Source: Hansfordia pulvinata (taxonomy: Eukaryota > Ascomycota > Sordariomycetes > Xylariales). Taken from it: 64,000 nt of DNA. Made by a program: the position numbers and the translations under genes. Of this stretch, positions 44,862-56,894 are shown piece after piece (the first letter of the stretch is position 1; each line of letters opens with the position of its first letter). The notes under the pieces were generated by a model. The model was not told the DNA's origin and searched no databases. It saw only the letters and a list, made by a program, of their open reading frames with translations. The DNA lies in assembly GCA_006538405.1 (NCBI GenBank), contig BJKQ01000003.1, positions 1,922,001 to 1,986,000 on the forward strand, written 5' to 3'.

Positions 44862-47504
44862 ATGGCTACCATACCCGAATCTGCAGGTCAGAAGAAGTTG
44901 TCATTTGCCAAGGTTGTTGCCTCTCAACCTACACAGCGAAATCTTCAGCCTCAGGCACCAGCGAGAGCCCAGTCCCAGACCACGGCTCAAAACGAGGGAC
45001 AGCCCCCACCAGCACCGGCGCACACCCAGGCCCAGCCTCCGGTTCAGGTCGCCATTCCCATCATGAATCGCCATCACGCTGCCCCTACGCCAGCTCCCGT
45101 CAAGGATGTCGGCGCCGCAGCGGAATCCAAGCTCGAGCAGGGAATGAAAGAGCTCGCAATATCTTCCACTGCCGTCAGTGCTGCATCCACACCGAGCCTG
45201 GTCGTGAATGGTTCCTCTGCCTCGCCTGGCGAGTCCCCGAGCAAGAACTACCACGGAACCTCATTGTCGGATGACAACTCCCAAAGAGCCGATTCAAACT
45301 CAGAGATGGACACCAAGGCGCCGAGTATTGATGGTAACAAGAGTATCACTTCAGGGACCACGTTTGCCCTTGATGAGAAGGAGTCTCTACGCCCTGACGA
45401 CAGTGCCAGTGTCAAGGCTGCTGCCGACGATGAGGAGGCCTTTTCCATCAAAAGCTCGTTGGTGACCGGTTCTAGAATGGGCTCTGACATTGCCAAAGTC
45501 CACCGGCTCCGCCTCGGTGACATGCCTGAAAGGAGGATTGTCCAGCTTTTGCCCGAAGCACCTGACCAAGGTGTTGAGACGCCGCAGAGCGCCGCATCGA
45601 GTCAGCAGCCTCCTGCCGAGCCCTCCCAGACTATGGGCACCGTCAGCACCCCCAGTGACTTCCCGTCTGTGTACGGGCAGAATCCAGATGAGAAGCTTCT
45701 CGAGGCTATGCAGTCACCAAAAGACAGGTTCTTCCTCCTGCGGCTAGAGCAAGATGTCATCAATTTCGTACAGTCGTCCAAGTACGCCCCCTCATCTAGC
45801 GTGATAAATTCTACGAACATGATGCTGACGCCACCGCAGGGAACCATACATGGACCTGCCGCCCAACAACTCGTTCTGTAGAATGCTGACCCATAAACTT
45901 GCTGACTACTACCATATGACGCATTCTTTCGAGGCCGTACAGGGAGCTGTGCGTATTTACAGAACGCCGTTCTGCAGGGTACCGCCCTCTCTGGCCAGTA
46001 TCAGTGAGACAACATCCAGTACTGCTACCAACAGCCAGCCGCCAGCGGTGCTCCCCAAAAAGATCATGCGCCGTGGCGAGGAAGGCGGGCACCCAAGTTC
46101 GAACCCTTCCAAAGCTACATCAGATGCCGGTGGCGATGACGATAGGCCACTCTTTGATAGGAAGTAAGTCCCATCAACATATCTTTTACTTACGCTTATG
46201 CCTCCTCTGGGACAACACCGGCGGCTTGGGGGGCTATGCGCTGACAAATACTCTAGACTCACGAGAGAAGAGCGCGAAGAGGCCTACAACAAAGCCCGCG
46301 AGCGCATATTTGGCACCTCGGATAAGACCGGTGAAACGACACCCGGTATGTCGTAACACTTCTCACAATGCACATAAGCAGTCCCAGCGCTGACGTTTTC
46401 TCCCTAGACGACTCGAACGGTGTATCGCGTGCCAGCTCTGTTTCGGCCAAGGAAAAGTCTGCTCTTGGAAAGCGAGGCAAGACGGGCAAGCAACGCAGAG
46501 ACGACTCGGAGAGTTTCGATTCGCGCTCCCAGTACCAAGTCTTCTACGGCCCTCCACAAGGTCAGCCTGGCTGGACTCCGCAGTACATTCCCGTGGGAAA
46601 CCCACAGTATAGCCAGCAAATGCAGCAACCTTACCAGGCCCCTATGCCTGCCGCCTATCCGCCCGCACCCCAGGGTTACCCTGCCATGATGCCCAGCAAC
46701 GGATATCAACAATACGGCAACATGCACGCCGTGAGTTCGCACTGCCCACCGGTCCTCGCGGACGGCCAGCTGATTCCTGCTCAGTACCCGCAACAACCGC
46801 AACAAACCCCCCCAAGATACCCCCAAGCTAGTGCTCCCATGTCAGGATATGGGTCCCCAATGCAAACTCAACCACCTATACAGAACTGGCAGGCCAGCTA
46901 CAACCAAGCTCCTTCTCCTGTCCCCTACCAGAACCGCAGCCCTCAACCGCCAGCGCCGGCGACTGTGGCATCGATGAACGGCATCCCTTATGCTTATGGT
47001 CAGCTTCCAGTCAACGTCAACCCTCACGACCCCAAAAGCCAGCATCCCATCCCCGGCAGCTACAACCGACACGCCTTCAACCCCAAGACACAATCATTCG
47101 TGCCTAGCAGCGGGATGAGCCCTGTGCAGCCCTCCATAACGCCTTATAACATGAGCGGTCATCACGGCAGCCCTCAGATTAGCTCTCCCCACATGGCCTA
47201 CAGCGGGTACAACTCGCCAGGTCCCGGACCGGTGCCACAACCCTATATGGCTGGTGGTCCGGGATACGGAATGAGTCGTCAGGGATCCAGTAACTCCTTG
47301 CCACCGTACCCTCCGCATCAGCATATGCCTCAGCCCCCGCCAGCACACATGCCCCAGATGCCTCAGATGCCGAACAAAGGCGGCATGCCTCCTGGGCCCC
47401 CTGGCCCCCATGGCCCCCCTGCAGGGCCCGGTCAAAACTTCAGCCACCTACCTAATTACGGCAATCCGGCCACTTTGCCGCAGAAGCCTCCATCCGGTAT
47501 CTAG
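44862..47504 (+). CDS. R3H and SUZ domain RNA-binding protein
   Basis: Exons 44862-45781, 45840-46163, 46257-46345 and 46408-47504 give 809 residues. Seen: N-terminus QKKLSFAKVVAS, then a Ser/Pro/Ala-rich disordered part. The R3H domain (about 285-355) includes DRFFLLRLEQDVINFV and, across intron 1, EPYMDLPPNNSFCRMLTHKLADYY with the defining Arg321 and His325 pair. A SUZ-like segment PKKIMRRGEE follows and continues through KLTREEREEAYNKARERIF. The rest is a Gln/Pro/Tyr/Gly-rich tail with many PQ, YG and MPQ repeats, a prion-like composition that suits mRNP granules. Family knowledge: R3H-SUZ proteins (yeast Rbs1, animal R3HDM/ARPP21) bind single-stranded RNA in the cytoplasm. All three introns are 58-93 nt and the frame closes exactly. 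The start is the first ATG of the conserved N-terminus; the open frame upstream begins with TTG. Confidence 0.9.
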
Positions 47505-48893
47505 ATGAACACTGCCAGCCCCCTTATCTTTGATGTGAACGGCATGAAAGCGACAGCGATGATTTAGCATTCCGAACTCAATCCACAGGAAGGCAAGGGA
47601 GCATCCTGGCGGGAAGGGGTGAGAGAAAAGGAGGCATGAAGAGGAAAGCACGAGACAATGAGGAGTTTATTAGTTTGTTTCTTCTCAATTTATACTTTTA
47701 CTTCAACTTTATGCCCTCCGACAACGTGCTCGTGGCATGGTGACTGCGATTGGAGATTACGACTAGTGAATTGTGTGACATCTACAGATGGATAATTTGC
47801 CGGACGTTGGCTTCAGACGCACACGCCTGGGACCAAAGCAAGATGTAGAGAGCCAGGCCACGCACTCAAAGGCACACTCCAACCATTCCCAGCCGTGCCT
47901 CGGGCCTGTTCCTATCGAAGCAAGGGGGCCCAGTTTCGGCGGGAAACGGGGACCAGGTCTGCGCTGTGTATGATCACTTGTGGGATAGCATCCTCCCGTA
48001 ACGGACTTCAGCCAAGGCTTTACACAGCACAGTTCCTACTTGACTTTCGGCGGATAGCTCGACATTCACGAATGGTTCCTCTTGCTAACGACTGGTCTAT
48101 TTGTGACACATGATTGAGTGAGGGAGATGCTCGGATCTTCAGAATAGACACAAAGCACCTGTTAGTGTGGGAAGATACGTGGACTAATGGGCTAGGAGAT
48201 AATACAGTTGTCATTTCAAGCATTTAGTACCAGTTACAGGCACAGATCCATATTCAGCACCTTCAAACATGCTCGGACGGGTGCAGAATCCGCGTTGCTA
48301 CATTCTACTGGTTACCTACAAGCGGTTGGCTCACGCGAAACGACCACCAATTACACGCCGAGGACGCGCACGAAGGGTACAAGGATTGGAATCGTATTTT
48401 TATCTATTGAGAATCTCATATCGCCCTTGTCTTGCTCTTTCTGCAGCTCGTTGCCCAGACCTGTCCAGAGCTCCCGCGCAGTTGGAGAGAAAAACGCCAA
48501 TGGTGCTGAACTGAGATACCCACCGGATACTCAGATTGGTCCTGATATATTTTTCCTCCCGAATGTCAACGCATTCCGTTTCACACCGAACGCTGGCACC
48601 TCCTGGCTTTCTTCTTCAGGGGAATGAGCAAAACCCAACAGAATAGAGTGAGCAGCATAGGCATCGGGGGTTGGCGCTGCATCCCGTTTCAGTCTCAACT
48701 GACATGCTGTTCCTGTTGGATAGGCGGGGGGCGATCAACGTGTGACTTTCGTTCTTTCCACCTCCTGCTCCTCGTTGGATGCTGCTTCACCCCACAAGAG
48801 CTGCGGACTCAAGCCTTTTCTCGTGGTCGTCCGTGCTCGTGATCATCAAAACATAACGGTTTCATCATCTGCCTGGCTGCATGGCGCAGAGCC
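47505..48893. other. Convergent 3' regions of the R3H and eIF3f genes
   Basis: About 1.4 kb with T-rich stretches near 47660-47710 suited to 3' end formation. Open frames here lack features. No RNA gene was recognised. Confidence 0.55.
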
Positions 48894-50071
48894 TTATTCG
48901 GCGTCTTCTCTCGGTTCACGAGGCTCGCGCTGCTCTCTGCCTCCACGGCCACGACCGCGACCTCCCCTGCCGCCACCACGCCCACCACGCCCACCGCGCT
49001 CCTCTCCTCTGCCCTCGCCCTTGGCTTCGCCATCTTTCTCGACCTTCTCGCCGGTGTCAAGCTTGGCGACGGCCAGGCGCTGGCTGAGGTCGATCTGAGT
49101 GCGGATGCTGTTGGCGAGGTAGCTGACCATGAGGACATCTTGGATGTGGTTGTTGAAGTCGGACTCGATGGACGAGGCGTCGACCTTGGGGGCAATGGAG
49201 AGGGACTCCATAAGGTACTGGCCCAGAGCGTTGTTGGGCTCACGCTCCTCGTCGACGACGGCGCCGACAAACTCGCTCACACGGTCCAACAAGTCGGCGG
49301 TGTTCTCGATGCTGCGTGTCAAACCCTCAACGTCAGACGTGACAGGCACGCTGCGGTTCTCGTCGTCTTTGGCGGAGGAGAGCAGCTCAAGAGCGGAGCG
49401 CTCGGCGTCGTTCCAGTTGGTCTTGTGGGGTACCTGGATGAAGAGGCAGCTTTCGGCGGCGCGGTCGGCGCTGACGGCGACGGGGGCGCTGATGTAGGCG
49501 CGCAGCTGGACGTCGGCGCCAGGGTCGGTGGAGACGGTGAGGTGGACGGCGGGGTGAGGGAATGTGCCAGTTTCGGGGCTGGCGAAGAAGTTCTGGATCA
49601 GGGCGCTAAAGCTGTTGAGTTCGTGGCTAGTCGTGTACCAGCCGAGCAGAGATTCACGAGGGTGGGCGCGGAGGTGCAGGGTGAGCATGTTCTTCTGGTA
49701 CTCGACGTCGACCTCAACCTGGTCCTCGTTCTCGGTGTGAGGGATAGCGAAGGAGGAGGAGACGGTGACCTCACTGCCGTCCTCGGAGCGAGTGCCGACG
49801 AGGGCACCGATGACGCGCGAGGACGACGTGGGAGCGGTGGGCAGGTCGCGGCGGACGGCATGGTCGAGGATGGAGAGGGTGGCCTGAAGGGGATTGATCG
49901 GTCAGCGGTCTGCAGCCGAGTTGGGCGCCGACGACGAGCAGATTCGGAAGGGGAACCTACCTCGGGCTGGATGTTGACAGAGAGCGGGGCAATGCTGTTC
50001 TGCAAACTTATGGCGGTGGGCGCGAGAGGCCGCGCGAGGTGCAGGAAGGACGATTCCGTGTCCACAGCCAT
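48894..50071 (-). CDS. eIF3f: Translation initiation factor eIF3 subunit F
   Basis: Exons on the minus strand are 50071-49961 and 49883-48894, giving 366 residues. Family knowledge: eIF3f is an MPN-domain subunit of the eIF3 complex, acting on the 40S ribosome in the cytoplasm. Seen: N-terminus with [19 protein letters not shown] joined exactly across the 77-nt intron (GTAGGT donor, CTTCAG acceptor). The MPN domain follows (about residues 25-160: [35 protein letters not shown]). The helical C-terminal part includes [26 protein letters not shown], and [22 protein letters not shown]. The tail is an RGG/RG-rich stretch not found in animal eIF3f and probably an RNA-binding extension. It is divergent from UTP25 across 1.1 kb. 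Confidence 0.94.
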
Positions 50072-51213
50072 GATGGGCGACGGCGTCGGGTCGATCTGGA
50101 GGGCGGAGGGGCAGACGACGGGCGACGGCGAGGGATGGGGGTGGTGGGAGTGGTGGTGATTCCGGAGGTGGTGGTGGAGGAGAGAGAAAAGCCAAGTCGA
50201 GGCCGGCGGCGGTACAACGAGACACAGCCAGCAAGCGGCAGGAACGCAGGCGTCCGGACGGGCAAGTCACACTCCGGCAAGACGGATGGATCGCAAAGAG
50301 CAGCGAAGCTACGGTGGACGGTCTGACAGCTGCTTTCTAGACTACTCGTACACGGGCTGGACACGGACAATCATCAATTCTAGTACCGCCGTCGCCATGC
50401 CTTCATCATGCTCGAGCTGGTAGTAAGGGAGGGCTCAGCGAGCCGTGGTGGGCTGTCTACATTGTGTACCGAGTACGCAGGCTACATCATGTATGTAGGG
50501 ATGCACCACTTCAACGGCCACTGAGAGGTACGCGCACCCTACACCGCAGGCAGGGCAGCTCATAAGCCGCCCTCCAGCCGGTGTTCAACACATGATACAG
50601 CGCTGTCGGGGACGCGGACAGGCCTGGTGGAAAGCACTGCCTGTCGCTGCTCGAGAGGGCCGGCCTCCCTCCAGGCAGAGACCACGCGCCACCCATCGCA
50701 CGGAACCCAGCCCACCTCAATCGGACGGCCACTGAGAGCCCGCACCTCGGGCAGGCGTAGCCAGGTTTTGCAAGAAAATGCCCCTACGCGCGTGCCTTGA
50801 CGTGAATTTTGGCCCTCAAGCCCCAGGTCGGCTGCCAAAATAGCGGGGTTGTGTGCGATTGCACCCTGCGTGCGCTAAGATAAGGGTGCTGTGGCTTGGA
50901 TCCTCTGTCTCCCCGCCATTGTGGCTGAGCAACAGCCAGAAGAAGTCGGGAGATCATCCAGGGCGGGCTAACAGTATAAAGCTAGTGTATTCAGCTGTGG
51001 ATCGATTGCCCATCCGACCCTCTATAATTTTCTTATCTCTTCCCTTATCGCGTCACCTTCGAGAAATCGTAATGCGCGTACAGAGAGAGGCATCGTCATC
51101 GCGGCCTGTAACCTCTCGTTGCAGCCTCAACACTATCCAGTCGCGCATTTGGACGCAGTCTTGAAGGGCAAAGCTCTTCAATTGGTCGCTCCTATAGTCT
51201 GCACAGAATTACC
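50072..51213. other. Shared promoter of eIF3f and UTP25
   Basis: About 1.1 kb between divergent starts of a translation factor and a ribosome biogenesis factor. A near-copy of the GTACTCGTAC motif is at 50343-50352. The first 150 bases upstream of eIF3f are GGTGGTGG-rich on the plus strand, that is CCACC-rich leader on the eIF3f strand. No other element was recognised. Confidence 0.55.
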
Positions 51214-53717
51214 ATGATGGGCAGACGAGGCGCACCCGCTCGCGGCGGACGAGGCGGCCGAGGTGGCTTCTCGGCTCGCGGAGGTCGAGGCGGTCGGGGG
51301 GCTTCTCAACGCGGGGAGGCCCCGGCGGCCCCGGAGGTCGGGGAGGTCGTGGGGGCAGAGGGGGTAGAGGACGTGGCGATAGCGCCGGTTCCCGCGGTCA
51401 AGGTTCGCGAGGGGGTAGAGCCGGCACCAAACGGAAACAGAGCTTTGCGCCCAGGTTCGACGGTGCCCGAGTTGCAGACTTGGAGTAAGTCGATTTCTGA
51501 TTTCTGCGGGAATCAATGAGCCCTTCTGGTATACCGCGTGGCAAATGCTGACGGCCGACAGAGATGTTGAAGACGAAGGGTCGGACGAGTTCCCTTCCGA
51601 CGACGACATGGAGAGTGGTGAGGACGGCTCAGAAGAGGAAGAAGACAACGACGAGGAAGAGGAGAAACCTGGCGCCAACAAGTCATATCAAGCACTACTA
51701 GCAAGCTTCGCCAAGACGTCGGCGCCACATTCAAAACGCAGGAAGCTGGATTATCAGTCTACGGAGCCTCAGAGTGAAGCGCGGTCAGCACAGGACGATG
51801 GCTCTGGCTCTGATGACGAAGACGAAGATCGTGATGTTGATCACGTCGACGAGGCGGAGGAAGGGCCCGAGGACGAAATTGTGCTGGACGACGAGGACGA
51901 CGAGGAAGAAGATGCTTCCGATCCGTTCGAAACGCATTTCGTGAAGCCGGACTCAGACATGCTCCAGGAGCGTCTAAACGCCATTGAAATCAAGGATTAT
52001 TCCTCGACACAAGCCGAAGTTGACGGGTGGAGAGTCTTCAGGAGCCTCCCGGGCAAGAACTCGACACAACCCAAAGAACCTCCCACCATAGCAGGGCCTT
52101 CGAGCTTGAAGCTCAAGCACCGCCTCATCGACACGGCTCAGAAACAAAGGCCGACATTCGACAAGCTGGAACAGCTGCTGTACCCAATGGTGTTCGGCTA
52201 CCAAGATCTACTCTTCTGCGGGCGCAACGTCAAGAACGCGGAGAGCTTGAGGCGGATGACCTGCCTCCACGCCATCAACCACGTCTTCAAGTAAGTTCGA
52301 CTCACTGCTAGAGCTGGGCAGAATGCGCATGTGGATGAGGGAGGGAGAGGGGGGCTAACATCCCATCAGGACCCGAGACCGTGTCATCAAGAACAATGCC
52401 AAGCTCGCCAAAGAGGGCGAGGAGACCGATTTCGAGCCGCGGGATCAGGGCTTCACGCGACCCAAAGTGCTGATGATCCTGCCGACGCGGCAGTCGGCCG
52501 TCAACATTGTCAAGACAATTTGCTCGCTGAGCGAGCCGGACCAGCAGGAGAACCGGAAGCGGTTCGACGACACGTACGTGGACACGGACACCAAGTTCTC
52601 GGCGGACCGGCCCGAGGACTTCCGGGAGCTGTTCGAGGGCAACGACGACGACATGTTCCGCGTCGGCGTCAAGTTCACACGCAAGACGGTCAAGTTCTTC
52701 TCGCAGTTCTACAACTCGGACGTGCTGCTGGCCAGCCCGCTGGGCCTGCGCATGGCCATCGGGTCCGAGGAGGACCGCGAGCGCAAGGGCGCCGTGGACA
52801 GCGACTTCCTCAGCTCCATCGAGGTCGTCGTCGTCGACCAGGCCGACGCGCTGCTCATGCAGAACTGGGAGCACGTCGAGTACATCTTCGCCCACCTCAA
52901 CGGCCAGCTGCGCGACGCCCACGGCTGCGACTTCTCGCGCGTCCGCGAGTGGTACCTCGACGGCCGAGCCGCCCACTTCCGCCAGACCCTCGTCCTCAGC
53001 GCCTTCAACACGCCCGAGCTCGCCGAGCTGCAGCGCCGCCACGGCGCCAACTGGGCCGGCCGCGCCCGCGTCCAGCCCGCCTACCCGGGCGTCCTCAACC
53101 TCGCCGACCTCGGCGCCCGCGCCAAGCAGACCTTCAGCCGCTTCGAGGCCCCGTCCGCGGCCGCCGACCCGGATGCCCGCTTCGACTACTTCACCAGCGC
53201 CGTCGTGCCCACGCTGGTCAAGAACAGCAAGCGCGGCGGTGGCGGCGGCGCCGGGGCCGGGGCTGGGGGCACCCTGGTCTTCATCCCGTCGTACCTCGAC
53301 TTTGTCCGCGTGCGCAACTACTTCGCCACCTCGTCGGACCTGACCTTTGGCGCCATCAGCGAGTACGCCGACGTGTCCTCGGCGTCGCGCGCCCGCTCCC
53401 ACTTCGCCACGGGCCGCACCTCGGTCCTGCTCTACTCCGAGCGCGCCCACCACTTCCGCCGCCACGCCTCCCTGCGAGGCTGCACCCGCGTCGTCTTCTA
53501 CGGCCTGCCCGACAACCCCCTATTCTACCGCGAGGTCGCCGGCGGCTACCTGGCTGGCACCCAGCAGCGCGGGGACTCGGCGGCGGCGGCGGCGGCCGTC
53601 GGTACCGTCCGCACCCTCTTCTCCCGCTACGATGTCCTCAAGCTCGAGCGCGTCGTCGGCTCCTCCCGCGTCGGCAAAATGCTCCGCGACCGCGGCGACA
53701 CATTCGACTTTGTCTGA
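51214..53717 (+). CDS. UTP25: UTP25, small-subunit processome protein (one frame break in exon 1)
   Basis: Exons 51214-51484, 51562-52290 and 52370-53717 give about 782 residues once one missing base is assumed. Family knowledge: Utp25 (animal Def/DIEXF) is a nucleolar DEAD-box-like protein without helicase activity, needed for 18S rRNA maturation. Seen: an RGG-rich N-terminus, then [19 protein letters not shown], a strongly acidic region and the conserved block [20 protein letters not shown] motif near exon 2. The RecA-like parts include [16 protein letters not shown], the degenerate motif [27 protein letters not shown] and the C-terminal lobe [18 protein letters not shown] and [17 protein letters not shown]. 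The frame from ATG 51214 does not reach KRKQSF. One extra G in the G6 run at 51296-51301 extends the RGG repeats smoothly into it. Introns have GTAAGT donors. Confidence 0.92.
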
Positions 53718-54349
53718 AGGACATGTAAATAGTACTTGGCTTCGAAGGGTGCGAAATGGTGCGAAGGGCGCATGCCTCGATCCATTGACTTTGGAGCCTT
53801 CGGCACAAATGTCATGATAGACTTTCAACTAGAAGCGGTAGCCATCAACGTTATGTGTTTGCACATCCATCGCACCGCTGTGATTAGCATAGTGTAAATA
53901 GTTAAAAGCAGTGGTCGACCCATCTCTCGCCTCGGATGGAGTCGTCGGGTTATCCGATTTTGACTCTCAATATTTCTTATTGATTGGTAGATTTGTACAT
54001 GTACATGTCCTTCTCATACAGTCGACAAGCGCAATATGGAACCAGTATTCCGCCAGTCGTTGTCTGAAGTCGAAAACAACGCAAAGGTGTGTGGCAGGTA
54101 GGCGGCGCAGTCGTTGGCCTGCCTGTCCGACCTGACCAGAACCTTGCGCTGAGGTAATCTCCCTCTCCACCTCACCTGGGCTCTCCCTCTGTGTGCTTTA
54201 TGATACAGTGCAGCCGCAATTGTACAAGACTCCTCACGTTGGCGTTTACCCATCCATTGTATTGGCGCCCTTTTGAGTCGTCTCGCCCTCTTCTTGTAAC
54301 CTCCACACGCGATCTTCTCTTGTTCGATCGCTTTCGCTTGAATCATATT
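53718..54349. other. Convergent 3' regions of UTP25 and bL17m genes
   Basis: About 630 bases, AT-richer than the flanks. A TGTACATGTACATG stretch is near 53995-54008. No gene seen. Confidence 0.55.
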
Positions 54350-55162
54350 TTAAGACTGAGGGGGCTCTGCGCAACCCGGACAGCTCCCTCCACATCGCCG
54401 AATCAGAGACCTTTCGTCTCCCCCCGCGGGCGTGCTCGCCTTGGGCCTGCGGGTGTCGAGCTGAGCCCTGACCGAGGCGTCGCGGGCGCCCTGGCCGGCC
54501 TCGAGAGGCTCCTTGCTGGCGGCGGCGCCCTTTTTCTTGCGGATGTCAGTCGACAGACCCAGCCCCTTCATGCGATCGACCATTGCTTCGAACCCCTGCG
54601 CCGCCGAGTCACCGCGGTAGCGCAGGACCTTGGCGCGGTTCTGCAGGGTCAACGGGTTGGAAGGGCGGCCGATTGCGCGGTCGCGGGCGACGGCGGCGGC
54701 GGTGACGGCATAACGCACGTCGCGGGGACCGTCGACAAGCTGCAGCAGGGCTGACGCGCCCTGGTCGTAGGTGGACTTGGGTTCGGTGCGCAGGACGCGC
54801 GTGTAGCCGCCAGGACGGTCGGCGTAGCGGGCAGCCAGCTCGCCGAAGAGCTTCGGGGTCAATTCCTCCGGGGTCTGGCGCGCGGCGGTATCAGTGCCGT
54901 CTCTACTGAATTTAGGAGTATTTGGGGGCTCGGGGGGTCAGCGTACAAATAGCGTGGCCTGGGCCTTGCGTCTTGCCGTCTCATTGTTGCGCTTTGCGAG
55001 GGTGATGAGGCGCTCAGCGACGCGCTGGGCCTCCTTGGCCTTGTGCCAGGTGGTGTGAATGCTCTCGTGCTTGACGAGAGATGTGACGAGGTTGCGAAGC
55101 AGAGCCTGACGATGGGCCGAGTTGCGACTCAGGTGGCGGTACTTGACGGTGCCTCCAGCCAT
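54350..55162 (-). CDS. MRPL8: Mitochondrial large-subunit ribosomal protein bL17m (MRPL8)
   Basis: Exons on the minus strand are 55162-54947 and 54874-54350, giving 246 residues. Family knowledge: bL17 binds 23S-type rRNA near the tunnel exit of the large subunit; in yeast mitochondria it is Mrpl8. Seen: [30 protein letters not shown] is the canonical bL17 start, followed by [23 protein letters not shown]. After the 72-nt intron come [25 protein letters not shown] and the fungal extension with [19 protein letters not shown]. The intron is bounded by GTACGC and GCGCCAG; nearer AG dinucleotides do not keep the frame. The C-terminal tail (last 60 residues) is Ser/Ala/Gly-rich and poorly conserved. 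No classic presequence is visible, as in fungal homologues where the N-terminal basic region serves for import. Confidence 0.93.
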
Positions 55163-56102
55163 TTTGTGCGGTTCTTATCGTGTCTGCAAGCCTTGTGGTA
55201 TGTTGCGGTGGCTCGTGGCCTCCCTTTTGTCGACCCGGGCGTCGATGACACAGAGACGCGTTGAGCGCTGCCGGGGACGGAGGGAAGGGATCGGTTTCGA
55301 GATGAGGTTCGGATGTGAGCAGCGTCACAAATACTGTATAGACGGCCAGGCGATACGGGCAGCTGGCATCAAAGGTGAGCGGGCGCCAGTGAGGTCGGGG
55401 TTAAGGTCGAGATTGAGGTCCACGGTGGTGATGGCTGTCTCGAATTATCGCGAACGGGCGACGCTGAAAAATGGTTAGCGCGAGGCTGCCGGCAATCACA
55501 GGGGATCAGAGAGTGCAAGGGTCACTCGTATTAGCTGTACGGGCAGCAGTTCGCACGCGTTCGCAGCTATCGATAGCGGCTCAACAAGAGGTACCTAAAT
55601 TATTGGACAGGCTCTCCCGGGACAAGCAGATACTGAGGTACATGCCCGTCCGCCTAGCAGGCGCACGGTAAGGTGAGAAAGAGACTTCAAACTCGTACCC
55701 TGCAGCAACTCCAGCAAGCGCGACTTTCGTCATCTGGCCCGCCGCCAGGAAGGAGCAAGCTGGAGAGAGATCTGGTGGTACCTGTGCACCTGACCAGACA
55801 CCGACACCCGCACCAATTGATCAATCTGCGAGGAGGACGGCGACGACAACCCACTAAACCCCTCGAGCCTCCCTCAGCCCGGCCCAGCGTACACGAGTCT
55901 GTCCCGTCGACGGGTTGGCCCATCAAGAACCCAGAAGCAGTCTGCCTGCAACCGACGACAACCGATTCAGCCCGGTGCAGCGTCGAATCCCCGAGCGAGC
56001 CCGTCCCACCGGCGAACACGACAACTTCGCCCCATTGAGCCCGATCCGCTGCCCCGGCAGCCTTCCGGCCCTCACACAGAGACGCGAGGTCAAGAATTCG
56101 AC
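55163..56102. other. Shared promoter of two mitochondrial-protein genes (bL17m and Mic12)
   Basis: 940 bases between divergent starts of two genes for mitochondrial proteins, which may allow co-regulation. GAGGTACC elements occur near 55588-55598 and TGGTGGTACC near 55770-55782. Open frames over 55673-56038 have no features. Confidence 0.55.
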
Positions 56103-56894
56103 ATGGGCTTCACCAGCGGTTTCGTGCGTGATCCTCCTCCTTCCCCCCCCCCCCCCCCCCCCTATCAGCGACGGTGTAACTGACATCGATCCCCCACTTG
56201 CTCCCACCAGACCGGCGGCGTCACCCTGACCCTAGGCCTCGCCTACCTGACGGTACTCGCGCACCAGCGAAGCCGCGAGCAGCAGGCCGCCGTCCTGCGG
56301 CGCCAGACGTACGCCCTGACCGCGATCCACGACCCCCTGCCCCCGACCCTGCCCCCGACGCGCGCCGAGCTGGCCGCCGCCGAGCGCGCCCACGTCGCCG
56401 AGGCCGCCAAGGACCGCTGGAACGCCGAGGTCGAGGGCGCCGTCCGCTGGGCCCAGTCCGCCGACTGGGACGCCCTGCAGCGCCGCCTGGGCGACTCGCT
56501 CTGCGACCTGCTGGGCCTGTCTTCGTCGCCCGGCTCCGCCTCCGCCGCCGCTCAGGCCGCCGCCGCCTCCGCGGAAGCCGCCGAGCAGGACGTCTCCGCT
56601 GCTGCGCGCGCCGCCTACACCCGCGCCAGAGACACGGCCATCGCCGCCGAGCACCGCGCCGAGGAGGCGGCCCGCGCCGCCCTCGCGAGGGGCAAGCAGG
56701 CCGTCGGCGCCGTCGCGGGCGCCGCGGGCGCCGCCCCGGTCCAGGCCGGCGACGAGTCGCCCGAGGCCCGCGCCCTGAGCCAGCGCTACCAGCCTCCCAC
56801 CCCGCCCGCCCAGCAGCCCTCGGTCGAGGAGGTCCTGGCCGCGCGGTATCTGCCCGTCGACCAGCGCGACCAGACGCAGCTGAGGGCCGTATGA
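56103..56894 (+). CDS. MIC12: MICOS complex subunit Mic12
   Basis: Exons 56103-56123 and 56211-56894 give 234 residues. Family knowledge: Mic12 (yeast Aim5) is a small inner-membrane protein of the MICOS complex at cristae junctions. Seen: MGFTSGF in a 21-nt first exon, then TGGVTLTLGLAYLTVLAHQ, the family-specific hydrophobic segment. An amphipathic Ala/Arg/Glu-rich helical region facing the intermembrane space follows, with RWNAEVEGAVRWAQSADWDAL near residue 70. The tail ends EEVLAARYLPVDQRDQTQLRAV, conserved in Sordariomycetes as far as I remember. The intron (GTGCGT...CACCAG) contains a run of 20 C at 56143-56162 instead of a normal T/C tract. Base composition is very GC-rich (Ala-rich filler). 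Confidence 0.88.
56143..56162. repeat. C20 homopolymer inside the Mic12 intron
   Basis: Twenty consecutive C lie in the first intron of the Mic12 gene, about 50 bases before the acceptor. Confidence 0.85.

Noticed and set aside
52331..53728. 465-codon plus-strand ORF and 385-codon minus-strand ORF over UTP25
   Set aside because: Both are shadows of the very GC-rich UTP25 exon 3. Their translations are Arg/Pro/Gly repeats or Val/Ala/Glu repeats without motifs, whereas the UTP25 frame matches its family throughout.
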